A stretch of 21,987 nucleotides of DNA from a virus: the IMG/VR virus record IMGVR_UViG_3300022665_001184, positions 1-21,987 of that record; one strand, 5' to 3'. How positions within the stretch are numbered: position 1 is the first letter of the stretch; every line of letters starts with the position of its first letter. Under the pieces are notes generated by a model. That model had not been told where the DNA came from. It searched no databases and saw nothing but the letters and a program-made list of their open reading frames with translations. The position numbers and the translations under genes were made by a program. This document shows positions 13,719-21,878 of the stretch, in pieces.

Positions 13719-16700
13719 ATGAGCAGCATCAAAATAACATTCACTACAAATTGATGTAAAATAGAAGTATGGCAATAAGAATCTATCACTGCATCCACTC
13801 AAATCAATAAATTGCCATATACTCCTACTATTATCCTTATCTGGATTTATTGTAATATTAGACAATATTCTTTCATATGTTTCATTATAAACAAATCCAT
13901 CAACTTTAGCTGTTGTATTGCTAAAAGTCACATTAAGACAGGAGTCTATCGTCTCATTAGACTTAACATATATATCTAGTGGCTCATCATATCCTAAATT
14001 ACTAATATTAAATATTGGCGTAGAGTTTGTTTGCCTGACAGGAGTTATATTTTTGCTATTATTAGTTCGTGCAAGAACATCATACACTTGTAGTATGGGT
14101 AGACTAATATTATATGGCGAAAATTTCACAAGTATCTTATGTATTGCTGAAGTGCTAGCATCATGAGCTGTTGCAGTGTAATTCAAACTTCCCAAAAAAT
14201 CAAATTGAATATCTGACACATTAAAAGTGTCTCCATCAAATGTATAGTTTATTTCACATTGGGTACATGTTTCGAATCGTGATTTGTTTAACACTACAGG
14301 ATTAACACTTGCATTATTAACAAAATTATTGATTTGCACTTGTCCAGCATCTCCCACAGTTATTTTGATTGGAACAAGACCAATTATGTCAGGTTCAGAA
14401 ATATTAACCTTCTTTGGAGAATTTGAACCATCTAAAACATCAGGGAAATTCCAGTCAATAATCCCATCACTATTATAATCAATCGAAATATTTGATGCGC
14501 TTGCATTAACTATATTAATACTCACACTTCGAACAATTGGGCTGCTTGTGTTTACTGTTGAGTTAAGAAAAGCTTTCCAACATATATTGCTTCCAACAGT
14601 ATCAAAAATATGAAGAATACCTGGATCTACCTTTTCAAAAGTTCGATTAGTAATATTACACACACTACTCATATAAAATGTAGCATCAGTGTCAGGAGGC
14701 TCATGCCAACTAGCATCAAGAGTTGCTCTAATAATATTATCTGGTATATTAATCATTGTTCCTGTAATATTTCCTTCAGGATCATATCTACCATTTGTGC
14801 TTCTGTTCAACATTGCACCTCCCCACTTGATTTCCTCAAGGATTAAGGTAGCGTTTGACGGAAGCCCGGTGCCACCACCATCACCACAAGTGTGGGTTGC
14901 ATCGAGAAAGAACCTGAATCGTAAGCGTTGAGTAAAATCAAGACTCGATAAATCTTTCACACCTTCTGTCGTGCCATTAATAAAAACTTCCCATGATGTA
15001 CTATCATTTCTAATTAAGGTGAGGTTATGACCAGCACGTTCACTTGTGAATCCTGCTGTATTTTTATGATCCTTAAAATAATTCTTCAACAAAACAGTGC
15101 TCGTCCCGTCGTATACTTGAATGTTAATATTACTGAACCTCGCTTTTCCTGAGACTGAACAAGAACCTGCATCCTGCTGCCAATGATACAATAATTGGAT
15201 AATGCTCGTGTTATGAAAGTTTGCAATTGCTGAAGATTCAAGAAACTCAAATGATTGAGGACCAACGTTACTATGATGAGCAGATGCTACAAGATGAAGA
15301 TTACCAGACTTATAAGACAAGTCACCAAATCCTGGCGAAGAACCAGCTATTTTATTCATACTCCACAATGTATTATTATTATCGAAATCGTCAAAAACTC
15401 CAGGAGCTGTAACATTATCAGTAAATGTCCAATTATGAGTGAATGTATTGTTGAATTTTTCATTATGATCAAGTTCATTTCCAGCATCTACATCAAATCC
15501 ACTTACATCAAATGTTAAATTTTGTGTTGAACCTGTAGTGTTAGTGAATATAATTTGTGATCCAGCCTTTGCGTAAGTTAAATTAACTGTAAATTTATAA
15601 ATAGAATTATGAATGAAATCATTTTGAATAACATGAAAATCACTGAAATTGCCTCTAAAATATATAGTTTCATTTCCATAACTCACATTTAAATTCCTCA
15701 CTGTTCCATTAGCTGTCATATTAAATTGCACTGCCTCCATTTCAGTGCGATTATCCATAACTACAGTTATTAGGGTTGTATTTCGTAAATTTTCTGTAGC
15801 TCCAACTGTAGTGTTTGCTCGTCTCAATGTTGTAATGTTAAAATCAAATATTGTGGATCCCTCATTACACGATACATTAATTCCAAGTCCAGGAGCATCA
15901 ATATCTATGCAAACCTCTCCTTGACTAACTGCTTGAAGCCGTGCAATGCTATTCAATTCGTATTTTCTTGAATCGTTTAAAAGATTTAAAAATAAAGTTA
16001 GACCAGTCTCGTTATAATTCACATTCAAACATCCACTCATACTAACATTATTTTCAGTAGCATCTGAATTTATGCAAGATGCATAGATACATTGTGTTGT
16101 ATCAACAGTGAGGTTGGGGAGTAAAGTAAAAGAATGGCTTGTAACCTCAGTTGTAGATAATTTATATTCCGAATTATTAGCTACCATTGTTGTGTAGTTT
16201 TCATCACTTCTTGAAGTGCTGCAATTTGCATTTTCATTAGTCACAAATGTTCCTGTTAGTAAATTTGAAGATACATTTATTGTATCTCCTACATTCCATA
16301 CTGACGTATTTCCAATAGTATTATTAGATGTTACATTCCAAGTTGAATTAGTAGGTGGTGTAAGATCAGGTAGATCTACTGGTCCTCCTGTAATGTTGAT
16401 AGTAAGGTCATCCCAGAAGTTAGGACCTCCTGCAACATTGGTGTCAGTGTCAAGCCTGATTGTATTAATACACTTGTCAATAGGGCGTGAGTCGTTAAAA
16501 ATTAAGCTATCATTAATATATCCTGTAATATTTGTACCATTAGTTCCTCGTACAATAAAATGCATCTTAGTCCAACCACTGTCTGACCTAGTGTTATTAG
16601 TAATATTAAAAGATCCTACGGTTGCAAATGTATAATTCTTTTCTCCAGCTTGACTAGCAGTATTATTATCAATTCCCAATCTAGCTATTGAAACAGTATC

Positions 16701-17054
16701 ATGGTAAAGAGCAATCGTAGCTCTTGACCCAGCAGTGTTATTAGAAGAATATATTTCAATAGTGAGATTAAAACAGTCTCCAAGTAGATAGTCAACTCTT
16801 CCACCACCAGCACTCCCTCCTTTTATTCCAAGAGTTCCTGATTGCGCTTGTATATTAGAGTAATTGAAGAGGTTGTTCTGATTTGTAGTATTCCATCCAC
16901 CTACAAGGAGATGTTCATTATTGCTTCCAGAGGTTCCGTCAATAGTCGTGTCAGCTGAATCAGTAATTGTTCTTAAAACCTCTACATCTTCTAACTGGTC
17001 AGCATAGACAAATAGTATGAATAATAAAAATACTAGTAAAATTATTTTTTTCAT
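13644..17054 (-). CDS. Large secreted glycoprotein (LamG-like N-domain), tail-tip or surface protein
   Basis: 1136 residues from the ATG at 17054, which shares a base with the upstream stop (TGATG); the longer start at 17075 lies inside the upstream gene and would spoil the signal peptide MKKIILLVFLLFILFVYADQ. Residues ~20-220 resemble a concanavalin/LamG-type domain (YLLGDCFNLTIEIYSSNNTA and the end NFWDDLTINITGG). The rest is a chain of beta-rich segments with several dozen N-x-S/T sequons and scattered Cys pairs. No C-terminal membrane anchor or GIGT repeat is seen. Position after tape measure and distal-tail genes suggests the receptor-binding protein of the tail tip, yet the signal peptide implies export. 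The last ~20 residues (after FFGPP) are antisense to the broken endonuclease gene, so the native C-terminus is probably lost. Confidence 0.75.
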   Translation of the reverse strand: MKKIILLVFLLFILFVYADQLEDVEVLRTITDSADTTIDGTSGSNNEHLLVGGWNTTNQNNLFNYSNIQAQSGTLGIKGGSAGGGRVDYLLGDCFNLTIEIYSSNNTAGSRATIALYHDTVSIARLGIDNNTASQAGEKNYTFATVGSFNITNNTRSDSGWTKMHFIVRGTNGTNITGYINDSLIFNDSRPIDKCINTIRLDTDTNVAGGPNFWDDLTINITGGPVDLPDLTPPTNSTWNVTSNNTIGNTSVWNVGDTINVSSNLLTGTFVTNENANCSTSRSDENYTTMVANNSEYKLSTTEVTSHSFTLLPNLTVDTTQCIYASCINSDATENNVSMSGCLNVNYNETGLTLFLNLLNDSRKYELNSIARLQAVSQGEVCIDIDAPGLGINVSCNEGSTIFDFNITTLRRANTTVGATENLRNTTLITVVMDNRTEMEAVQFNMTANGTVRNLNVSYGNETIYFRGNFSDFHVIQNDFIHNSIYKFTVNLTYAKAGSQIIFTNTTGSTQNLTFDVSGFDVDAGNELDHNEKFNNTFTHNWTFTDNVTAPGVFDDFDNNNTLWSMNKIAGSSPGFGDLSYKSGNLHLVASAHHSNVGPQSFEFLESSAIANFHNTSIIQLLYHWQQDAGSCSVSGKARFSNINIQVYDGTSTVLLKNYFKDHKNTAGFTSERAGHNLTLIRNDSTSWEVFINGTTEGVKDLSSLDFTQRLRFRFFLDATHTCGDGGGTGLPSNATLILEEIKWGGAMLNRSTNGRYDPEGNITGTMINIPDNIIRATLDASWHEPPDTDATFYMSSVCNITNRTFEKVDPGILHIFDTVGSNICWKAFLNSTVNTSSPIVRSVSINIVNASASNISIDYNSDGIIDWNFPDVLDGSNSPKKVNISEPDIIGLVPIKITVGDAGQVQINNFVNNASVNPVVLNKSRFETCTQCEINYTFDGDTFNVSDIQFDFLGSLNYTATAHDASTSAIHKILVKFSPYNISLPILQVYDVLARTNNSKNITPVRQTNSTPIFNISNLGYDEPLDIYVKSNETIDSCLNVTFSNTTAKVDGFVYNETYERILSNITINPDKDNSRSIWQFIDLSGCSDRFLLPYFYFTSICSECYFDAAHLEFFGPPINLYSHSFHSFIPRNNS

Positions 17055-17869
17055 CAAATTCCAACCTCTGTACACACTCCTCTTTCAACCTCATGAACTC
17101 TACACTCCCCATATTCTTCATAATTCCTATCTCCTATAGGAATTGACCATTTATACAATTTTCCTCCAACAATGTTAGAGTTCTCATAAATAATATTATT
17201 CACTTCAATTCCTATCCTTTTTCCATTATAATATTGAATATCAAAATAATCAACAAATCTTCTAGTAATATTTTTTGCCTCAACACAAGTGTTATTAGCA
17301 TAACAAAACCTTTCTACTGTTCTTACAACACTCTCCTTATAAATAGGAACTCTTCTACTTCTATTCTGATAAACTATTTTGTAGCCAAAAAATACAGGAT
17401 CAAACTCTTCTCCAGTTATCTTACCACCCCATTTAATAGTGTCAGTAGGATTATGTTTAAAAATAACAATCTTATATTGATTCTTCTTGCCCTTAATAAA
17501 CTTTTCAATATAACTATATCTGGAGGTTAGTGGAGTGGTCCAATCAAATTCTCTCCATCCAACTCCACAAGGATACTTTTCTCTATCTAATCTTTTTTTA
17601 GAAGAATATCTACCATCTTTTTTACAATAATAATACTCTTTAACATCTGGTTCAAAAGACAACTTCACCGCATTTTTATTATAAATATACCAAGTAGAAA
17701 TATTTTTAAGAGTTATATTGAATGGACCCTCACAAATATCGTTATAATCTCCTAAACAAAATTTATTTCCTGGAAGTTCAACATCAAAGTGTTGAGATAG
17801 AACAAACCATGTGATAAGTCCAATAATACTAACTGTTAGTCCAAGTCCTATATATTTTGTTCTAGACAT
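17054..17869 (-). CDS. Membrane-anchored extracellular protein, function unknown
   Basis: 271 residues. One N-terminal membrane helix (about residues 6-26, IGLGLTVSIIGLITWFVLSQ) is followed by an extracellular-type domain with sequons (FNITLKNIS, NNT, KNIT) and eight cysteines, starting KFCLGDYNDICEGPFNI. The C-terminal region (NGKRIGIEVNNIIYENSNIV) looks beta-rich. It overlaps by one base with both neighbours, so it is coupled to the distal-tail-like gene and to the large glycoprotein. I do not recognise a viral family; proteins with this look occur in DPANN-type archaeal genomes (recollection, not a search). It may anchor or present the glycoprotein at the cell surface. Confidence 0.7.
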   Translation of the reverse strand: MSRTKYIGLGLTVSIIGLITWFVLSQHFDVELPGNKFCLGDYNDICEGPFNITLKNISTWYIYNKNAVKLSFEPDVKEYYYCKKDGRYSSKKRLDREKYPCGVGWREFDWTTPLTSRYSYIEKFIKGKKNQYKIVIFKHNPTDTIKWGGKITGEEFDPVFFGYKIVYQNRSRRVPIYKESVVRTVERFCYANNTCVEAKNITRRFVDYFDIQYYNGKRIGIEVNNIIYENSNIVGGKLYKWSIPIGDRNYEEYGECRVHEVERGVCTEVGI

Positions 17870-18198
17870 TATATATCAACCAACATCATATCAACTGTAT
17901 AAACAGTTGATATACGATCTCGTACTACAGACAAAAATTCAACCTTCACATCTCTCGTGCCATCAAATACCCATGACACTGTATCATTATCTCTATAAAA
18001 ACCTTCTAACGTGGCTTGATCTGCATCTTTGTTCGTCCCTACCAACTCTGCTACTATTTTCCATTTTCTAGAATCTAATCCCATATTCTGCAGTTGATCA
18101 CCAGCTCGTGCTGGTATAGCATGATGAATAAGAGACTTCTTTTCAATAGGAACAATACTTGATGCATTAATAGTTACTCCACCTAATGTTACTGCCAT
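17869..18198 (-). CDS. Distal tail / baseplate-like protein
   Basis: 109 residues, with GAGGAGA ahead of the ATG and three bases separating it from the tape-measure stop. It begins MAVTLGGVTINASSIVPIEK and contains QNMGLDSRKWKIVAELVGTN, then a beta-rich end (VKVEFLSVVRDRISTVYTVD). Small proteins with an early G-x-D-R-x-W/I-x-I-x-G-type strand and a late V-x-x-V...Y-x-V strand, encoded directly after the tape measure, are usually distal-tail or baseplate-hub adaptors. This fits by position and motif style; an exact family is not claimed. Confidence 0.6.
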   Translation of the reverse strand: MAVTLGGVTINASSIVPIEKKSLIHHAIPARAGDQLQNMGLDSRKWKIVAELVGTNKDADQATLEGFYRDNDTVSWVFDGTRDVKVEFLSVVRDRISTVYTVDMMLVDI

Positions 18199-18200
18199 TA

Positions 18201-20006
18201 TTATCTCCTCGCTAATTGTTGATGAACGACATCACCAATCCTATTAGCCAATACTTCAACATCTGTATCATTATTTATTGTAGCGTTAATTTGAATATTC
18301 ACATCTCCTCCAATCAATCCTCCTATTGATGCCGGATCTTTTGTGCCAATAATAGTATCAGCACTACTAAATTTTTGTAATGGTTGTCCTGGTCGAGAGA
18401 TGAAATCGTTTAAAATAGGATTTCCTTGTGGATCTTTTGCTATTTCACCACCTACTATTTTAAATTTTCTTGTAGCACCACCTGCTCTAATGTCAGCAGT
18501 TGCTCCAGCAAATGACCTAATAACTTTTTCTCCTCCAATAAATAATTCTCTCGTAGCAGCAAATCCTTCTCCAAACCTCCTAGTGGTTTCATCAAGTTCT
18601 TTAATCCCATCAATTAATATTCTTAATGGACCTTCTGCTAGTATCTCAGCATTATCACCAAAAAGTGTTATTCCAAGTGCAGACTTTGCAAATTCATCAT
18701 TTAAAAGTTTCATAACATCAACTTCTTCATCTAGACTTTCAGTCAATGATTCAGTAGCATCTTTTACTTCAAACATTGAGTGAAGCCATTCTTTTCTTTC
18801 TCTCACACTTTCTCCCATTTGAAAATTAATATCTCTAATTCTTTCACTCATAACACGAAATTTATCTATAGGTTTTATTGTACTATCACTTAAAACGCTA
18901 AGAGTTACAATAAACTGAGCCATTCCAAGATTAATTACATCGAGTGTATTACCAAAAACTAGACGTAAACCAGCTGCTACTTCAGCAAAGGTTAAAGGTA
19001 TTAAACCTATTATTTTTGATAAAGTAATTGTTTTTTCTTGCGTATTATCAAGCGAATCACCAACATCTGCAAATAACACCTGTGCTAATTTTGTGAATCC
19101 TTTAGTCATTTCAGCTAATAAAGGTGTAAGAGTTCTAATAGCACCTGCCATTTTCTCTCCAACTAACGGGACTAATTCTTCAAATTGAGGTATTACATCA
19201 TCAAATAAAGTTTGAGCTAATTCTTTCATTGGTTCTGTAAGAAATGCTCCAAGATCCTCACCAAGCAAGGTTAATTCATCTTTCACATTAGAAAATCTTC
19301 CTACAACTGTTGTTGCAAATTTTTCAGATAAATTAGCAAATCTACCACCTTCACTACTCATATCCATAAATGCTTGAACAACAACCTCAGAACTTATTTT
19401 TCCAGCTGATGTTAATTTAAATATTTCTGCAGTTGTGACACCCAAAGTTTTTGAAAGCACATTAATTAATGGCACTCCAAGAACAGCAAAATCTCTTAAT
19501 TCTCTTCCAGTTAATTTCGCCTGCGTTTTTACCTGACCCAAATTTAATATTAATCTTTGTAATCCCTCTTGCCCCCTTCCAATTCCAGCTGCAACATCAC
19601 CCACGGCTTTTAATGTTGGAAGAACTTCTTTAGCTTCAAATCCAACAGCTAGTAATTGTCTAGCTGATAGTCTTATACCTGCAATTTCGAAAGGAGTTTT
19701 TTTAGCAAAATCAGATAATTTTGTTAAAAATTTAGTAGCTTCCTGAGCACTTCCAAGCATTGTTTCAAAAGCTATTTGATTTTGCTCAAGATCAGAAGCA
19801 AGTTTAATAGTTGTTTTTCCTAATTTTATCATAGCAATTCCTATTACTCCAACAGCTATTGCTGCTGCACTAGCAGCAACACCTAACGCTCTCATTCCTA
19901 TACCAGCTTTTTTAAATGTAGAACTAAATTTGTCAACGCCTCTAATAATAATATTAACAGTAGCACCCCCTGCTGCACCACCAACAAAAGAACTAAGACT
20001 AACCAT
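18201..20006 (-). CDS. Tape measure protein
   Basis: 601 residues, starting within the stop of the chaperone extension (TAATG), with AGGAG a few bases before. The N-terminal part holds a Gly/Ala-rich hydrophobic segment (GMRALGVAASAAAIAVGVIG). The tape-measure core follows: DLEQNQIAFETMLGSAQEAT, FAKKTPFEIAGIRLSARQLL, LTGRELRDFAVLGVPLINVL and LTSAGKISSEVVVQAFMDMS, all characteristic of siphovirus tape measures. Length times about 1.5 angstrom per residue predicts a tail near 90 nm. The protein sets tail length and is ejected with the DNA. A 115-bp piece of this gene (19184-19298) recurs at 21873-21987. Confidence 0.9.
   Translation of the reverse strand: MVSLSSFVGGAAGGATVNIIIRGVDKFSSTFKKAGIGMRALGVAASAAAIAVGVIGIAMIKLGKTTIKLASDLEQNQIAFETMLGSAQEATKFLTKLSDFAKKTPFEIAGIRLSARQLLAVGFEAKEVLPTLKAVGDVAAGIGRGQEGLQRLILNLGQVKTQAKLTGRELRDFAVLGVPLINVLSKTLGVTTAEIFKLTSAGKISSEVVVQAFMDMSSEGGRFANLSEKFATTVVGRFSNVKDELTLLGEDLGAFLTEPMKELAQTLFDDVIPQFEELVPLVGEKMAGAIRTLTPLLAEMTKGFTKLAQVLFADVGDSLDNTQEKTITLSKIIGLIPLTFAEVAAGLRLVFGNTLDVINLGMAQFIVTLSVLSDSTIKPIDKFRVMSERIRDINFQMGESVRERKEWLHSMFEVKDATESLTESLDEEVDVMKLLNDEFAKSALGITLFGDNAEILAEGPLRILIDGIKELDETTRRFGEGFAATRELFIGGEKVIRSFAGATADIRAGGATRKFKIVGGEIAKDPQGNPILNDFISRPGQPLQKFSSADTIIGTKDPASIGGLIGGDVNIQINATINNDTDVEVLANRIGDVVHQQLARR
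19184..19298 (-). repeat. 115-bp direct repeat, original copy in tape measure gene
   Basis: These bases are identical and in the same orientation as 21873-21987, which ends at the window edge. This copy lies in the intact tape measure gene. Confidence 0.9.
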
Positions 20007-20538
20007 TATCGTCTCCTACCTCTTTGCTTTTGTGTATTTCTTTTTTTTCTTCTTTCCTCAATATTATAAGCTTGTATAATCATGTTAATCTCTGGAATAG
20101 TTAATGAATTGATATTAAAAAAATTATAGCCCATCTTATGCATGAAATAGATAAATTCCCGTTCCTGAGCTACTTCGACAAAAAATCTGCGTCTTTAATA
20201 GCCTCTCTTTTTGATGAAGCCTTTTCCACTTCTTTTTGAGTTCTTCCACTACTCAATGCTATAATAGCTGTAGTTATAGCATCAATATATTTTGTCTTCA
20301 TAAAAGAAAGTTCATCATCAGAAAACTTTGGATCAATGCAACAATCTCTAATCATTTCCAAATCCTGATCTTTTGTTGTGCTACCATTTTCAGATTTAGT
20401 AATCATTTCTCTAATTTTTCCTCTGGGCAAAGGTTTCAATAAAATTTCTTGCTCTTTCAACAACTCTAATTTAATTTTTTGAGGAATTAACTCACCTTTC
20501 TCATTCCTCTCTAATAAACACTCTTCTTTATTTAGCAT
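20006..20538 (-). CDS. Tail assembly chaperone G-T fusion made by -1 frameshift
   Basis: The upstream frame (20538 to 20170) encodes the G-like part. Near its end the coding strand has the heptamer T TTT TTG (20185 down to 20179), a canonical X XXY YYZ slippery site. Slipping back one base gives GTC GAA GTA and continues for 57 codons without a stop, through VEVAQEREFIYFMHKMGYNF and IPEINMIIQAYNIEERRKKR, to a TAA that overlaps the tape-measure ATG by one base. The fusion is 177 residues. The T-like tail is helical and basic, and the arrangement equals lambda gpG/gpGT, in which the fusion binds the tape measure and helps the tube to polymerise. The -1 frame has no good start of its own, so frameshifting explains it best. 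Not tested experimentally here. Confidence 0.8.
20170..20538 (-). CDS. Tail assembly chaperone, G-like
   Basis: 122 residues encoded between the tail-tube and tape-measure genes, the invariant place for tail assembly chaperones. The sequence (KLELLKEQEILLKPLPRGKI, then REMITKSENG, and a central helix DDELSFMKTKYIDAITTAII) is short, charged and helical as expected. The stop TAG follows three codons after a slippery T TTT TTG, so this is the product of normal termination; the longer product is listed separately. A GGGGGTGG-like purine-rich stretch lies before its ATG. A 139-bp part (20252-20390) recurs inverted at 21740-21878. Confidence 0.78.
   Translation of the reverse strand: MLNKEECLLERNEKGELIPQKIKLELLKEQEILLKPLPRGKIREMITKSENGSTTKDQDLEMIRDCCIDPKFSDDELSFMKTKYIDAITTAIIALSSGRTQKEVEKASSKREAIKDADFLSK
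20179..20185 (-). promoter_or_regulatory. -1 ribosomal frameshift slippery heptamer
   Basis: The minus strand reads T TTT TTG in the frame of the chaperone gene (codons GAT TTT TTG TCG). It fits X XXY YYZ, and the frame reached by a one-base backward slip is open for 57 codons up to the tape-measure start. I did not find an obvious strong pseudoknot just downstream by eye. Confidence 0.72.
20252..20390 (-). repeat. 139-bp inverted repeat, original copy in chaperone gene
   Basis: These bases, in an intact coding context, are exactly complementary (inverted) to 21740-21878. This copy is taken as the original because it lies inside an intact gene. Confidence 0.9.
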
Positions 20539-20556
20539 AAAAAACCACCCCCTATG

Positions 20557-21549
20557 CTAAAATATGTTGTATAATTGTATTGCATCATTTACCAACACAC
20601 TAACTACCTGCGGTACTAGGGTGAATGAATATTCATTCACACCCTCATTAGGCGAAGGAATTTCTGCAGCAGTAATTTGTCCACCACTAAATGTTATAAT
20701 AGCATCACGTGTTGCTGCTCCAGCATCAATAACCAATACTCCCTGCAGTGTACTTCCACCTTTGAAGTATTGATCATACAACTCTTTTGCCCTCTCACTA
20801 GATGCGTCAGCAGTGAAATTGAAAGTGTGGTCTCTATTTGTTGGTATTGGAACTGCTGTTACTCGACTTCCATTAACATAATGAGCAGGTTCCAAATTAT
20901 TATTTATTATTAATTCAAAGCTTTTCATTTCTGATTGTGTTGTTCCAGATGGTAAGCTAAGGTGTGTATCGCTCCATAAAAACGCTCTTGTTGTTGCAGC
21001 AGTTACAGCCGTTGATGCTCCTGAAGTAAAACTTACAGATTGAGCCATATAACTTACATCAACTGTTATAATATCTCCCTGACCCGCAGATACTGTAAAT
21101 GTGTTGACAATACATCCATTAGCTGTTCTGATAAAGTTTAATCCTGTACCAGGTGCCGTTTTACTATCTTCTATCGTGAAGCTAACGAATGGGTTTAATG
21201 GTCCTGATGTTGCTGAATTTCCCTGATCGCTATTTGCTTCACTCATTGTATGAGTGAATGGTGATGGCGACCCTGCATCGACATTACTACCTAAAGCAAA
21301 TGCTAAAAATTTCCAATCTTGTGGAAAGTATGTAAATGTTCCATTAACATCACGTGGTCCGTTATTATACACATCAACATTTCTATCTCCTGCACCTAAA
21401 TATCTTGTTAATTGAATATTCTCCTCTTCTCCTAAGTCGTGGCTCTGTACTTGCCCAATCCATTGTCCTGTACCTGATGCTGTTGCATATGTACCACTCT
21501 CGTACTGAAAAAGCACCTTATTTTGATCTGAAATAAATCTGGCGCACAT
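20557..21549 (-). CDS. Major tail (tube) protein
   Basis: 330 residues. GGAGGTG (minus strand, 21563-21557) lies seven bases before the ATG, inside the end of the HNH fragment. The N-terminus (NKVLFQYESGTYATASGTGQ, then WIGQVQSHDLGEEEN) is the style of siphovirus tail-tube proteins; the middle shows alternating strands (NFIRTANGCIVNTFTVSAGQ, IITVDVSYMAQSV) and the region MKSFELIINNNLEPAHYVNG that marks the tube-fold beta hairpins. The C-terminus (VNEYSFTLVPQVVSVLVNDA) ends in a strand. Tube proteins stack as hexamers around the tape measure. Strong ribosome binding and placement before the chaperone pair support the call. Confidence 0.82.
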   Translation of the reverse strand: MCARFISDQNKVLFQYESGTYATASGTGQWIGQVQSHDLGEEENIQLTRYLGAGDRNVDVYNNGPRDVNGTFTYFPQDWKFLAFALGSNVDAGSPSPFTHTMSEANSDQGNSATSGPLNPFVSFTIEDSKTAPGTGLNFIRTANGCIVNTFTVSAGQGDIITVDVSYMAQSVSFTSGASTAVTAATTRAFLWSDTHLSLPSGTTQSEMKSFELIINNNLEPAHYVNGSRVTAVPIPTNRDHTFNFTADASSERAKELYDQYFKGGSTLQGVLVIDAGAATRDAIITFSGGQITAAEIPSPNEGVNEYSFTLVPQVVSVLVNDAIQLYNIF

Positions 21550-21550
21550 T

Positions 21551-21739
21551 TTAAAACACCTCCATATGTTTTTCTTTTCTTATTTCTTGTTCAGCTTCAA
21601 CATGACACTTTCTACAAAGAGTCATTAAATTATTTGCTGAATTATCTTTACTAATTAAAAAAGGAATTTTATGATGTACATCAACTCTTTTGCCTTCAAT
21701 AAAACAACTTTGACATGTAAGATCATCTCTTAAACGAAC
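21551..21739 (-). pseudogene. HNH endonuclease, C-terminal part, N-terminus replaced at a junction
   Basis: The native coding part starts at about VRLRDDLTCQSC and shows the HNH core with zinc cysteines: TCQSC, VDVHHKIPF (HNH histidines), NSANNLMTLC and RKCH. The fold cuts DNA with a divalent metal ion. The frame continues upstream for a few codons (to 21757), but those codons come from the inverted copy of the chaperone gene that begins at 21740, so the true N-terminus is missing. The N-terminal DNA-binding half expected for such an enzyme is found at 13251 to ~13705 on the other strand. Its stop is one base before the tail-tube ATG and its 3' end carries the tube gene's ribosome binding site. 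Confidence 0.78.
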
Positions 21740-21878
21740 AAAATGGTAGCACAACAAAAGATCAGGATTTGGAAATGATTAGAGATTGTTGCATTGATCC
21801 AAAGTTTTCTGATGATGAACTTTCTTTTATGAAGACAAAATATATTGATGCTATAACTACAGCTATTATAGCATTGAG
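21740..21878 (+). repeat. 139-bp inverted repeat, displaced copy
   Basis: Exact reverse complement of 20252-20390, so the chaperone sequence now reads on the plus strand. It breaks the HNH gene on its left and merges on its right with a tape-measure fragment, sharing six bases (ATTGAG, 21873-21878). It has no start or stop of its own and is not a functional gene. Confidence 0.9.

Noticed and set aside
15221-15518. Plus-strand frames of 63 and 87 codons inside the glycoprotein region
   Set aside because: Antisense shadows of a continuous 1136-codon gene with signal peptide; no start signals or recognisable motifs.
17054-17075. Start of the large glycoprotein at 17075
   Set aside because: It would add seven residues before the signal peptide and overlap the upstream gene; ATG at 17054 gives a clean TGATG overlap and leader.
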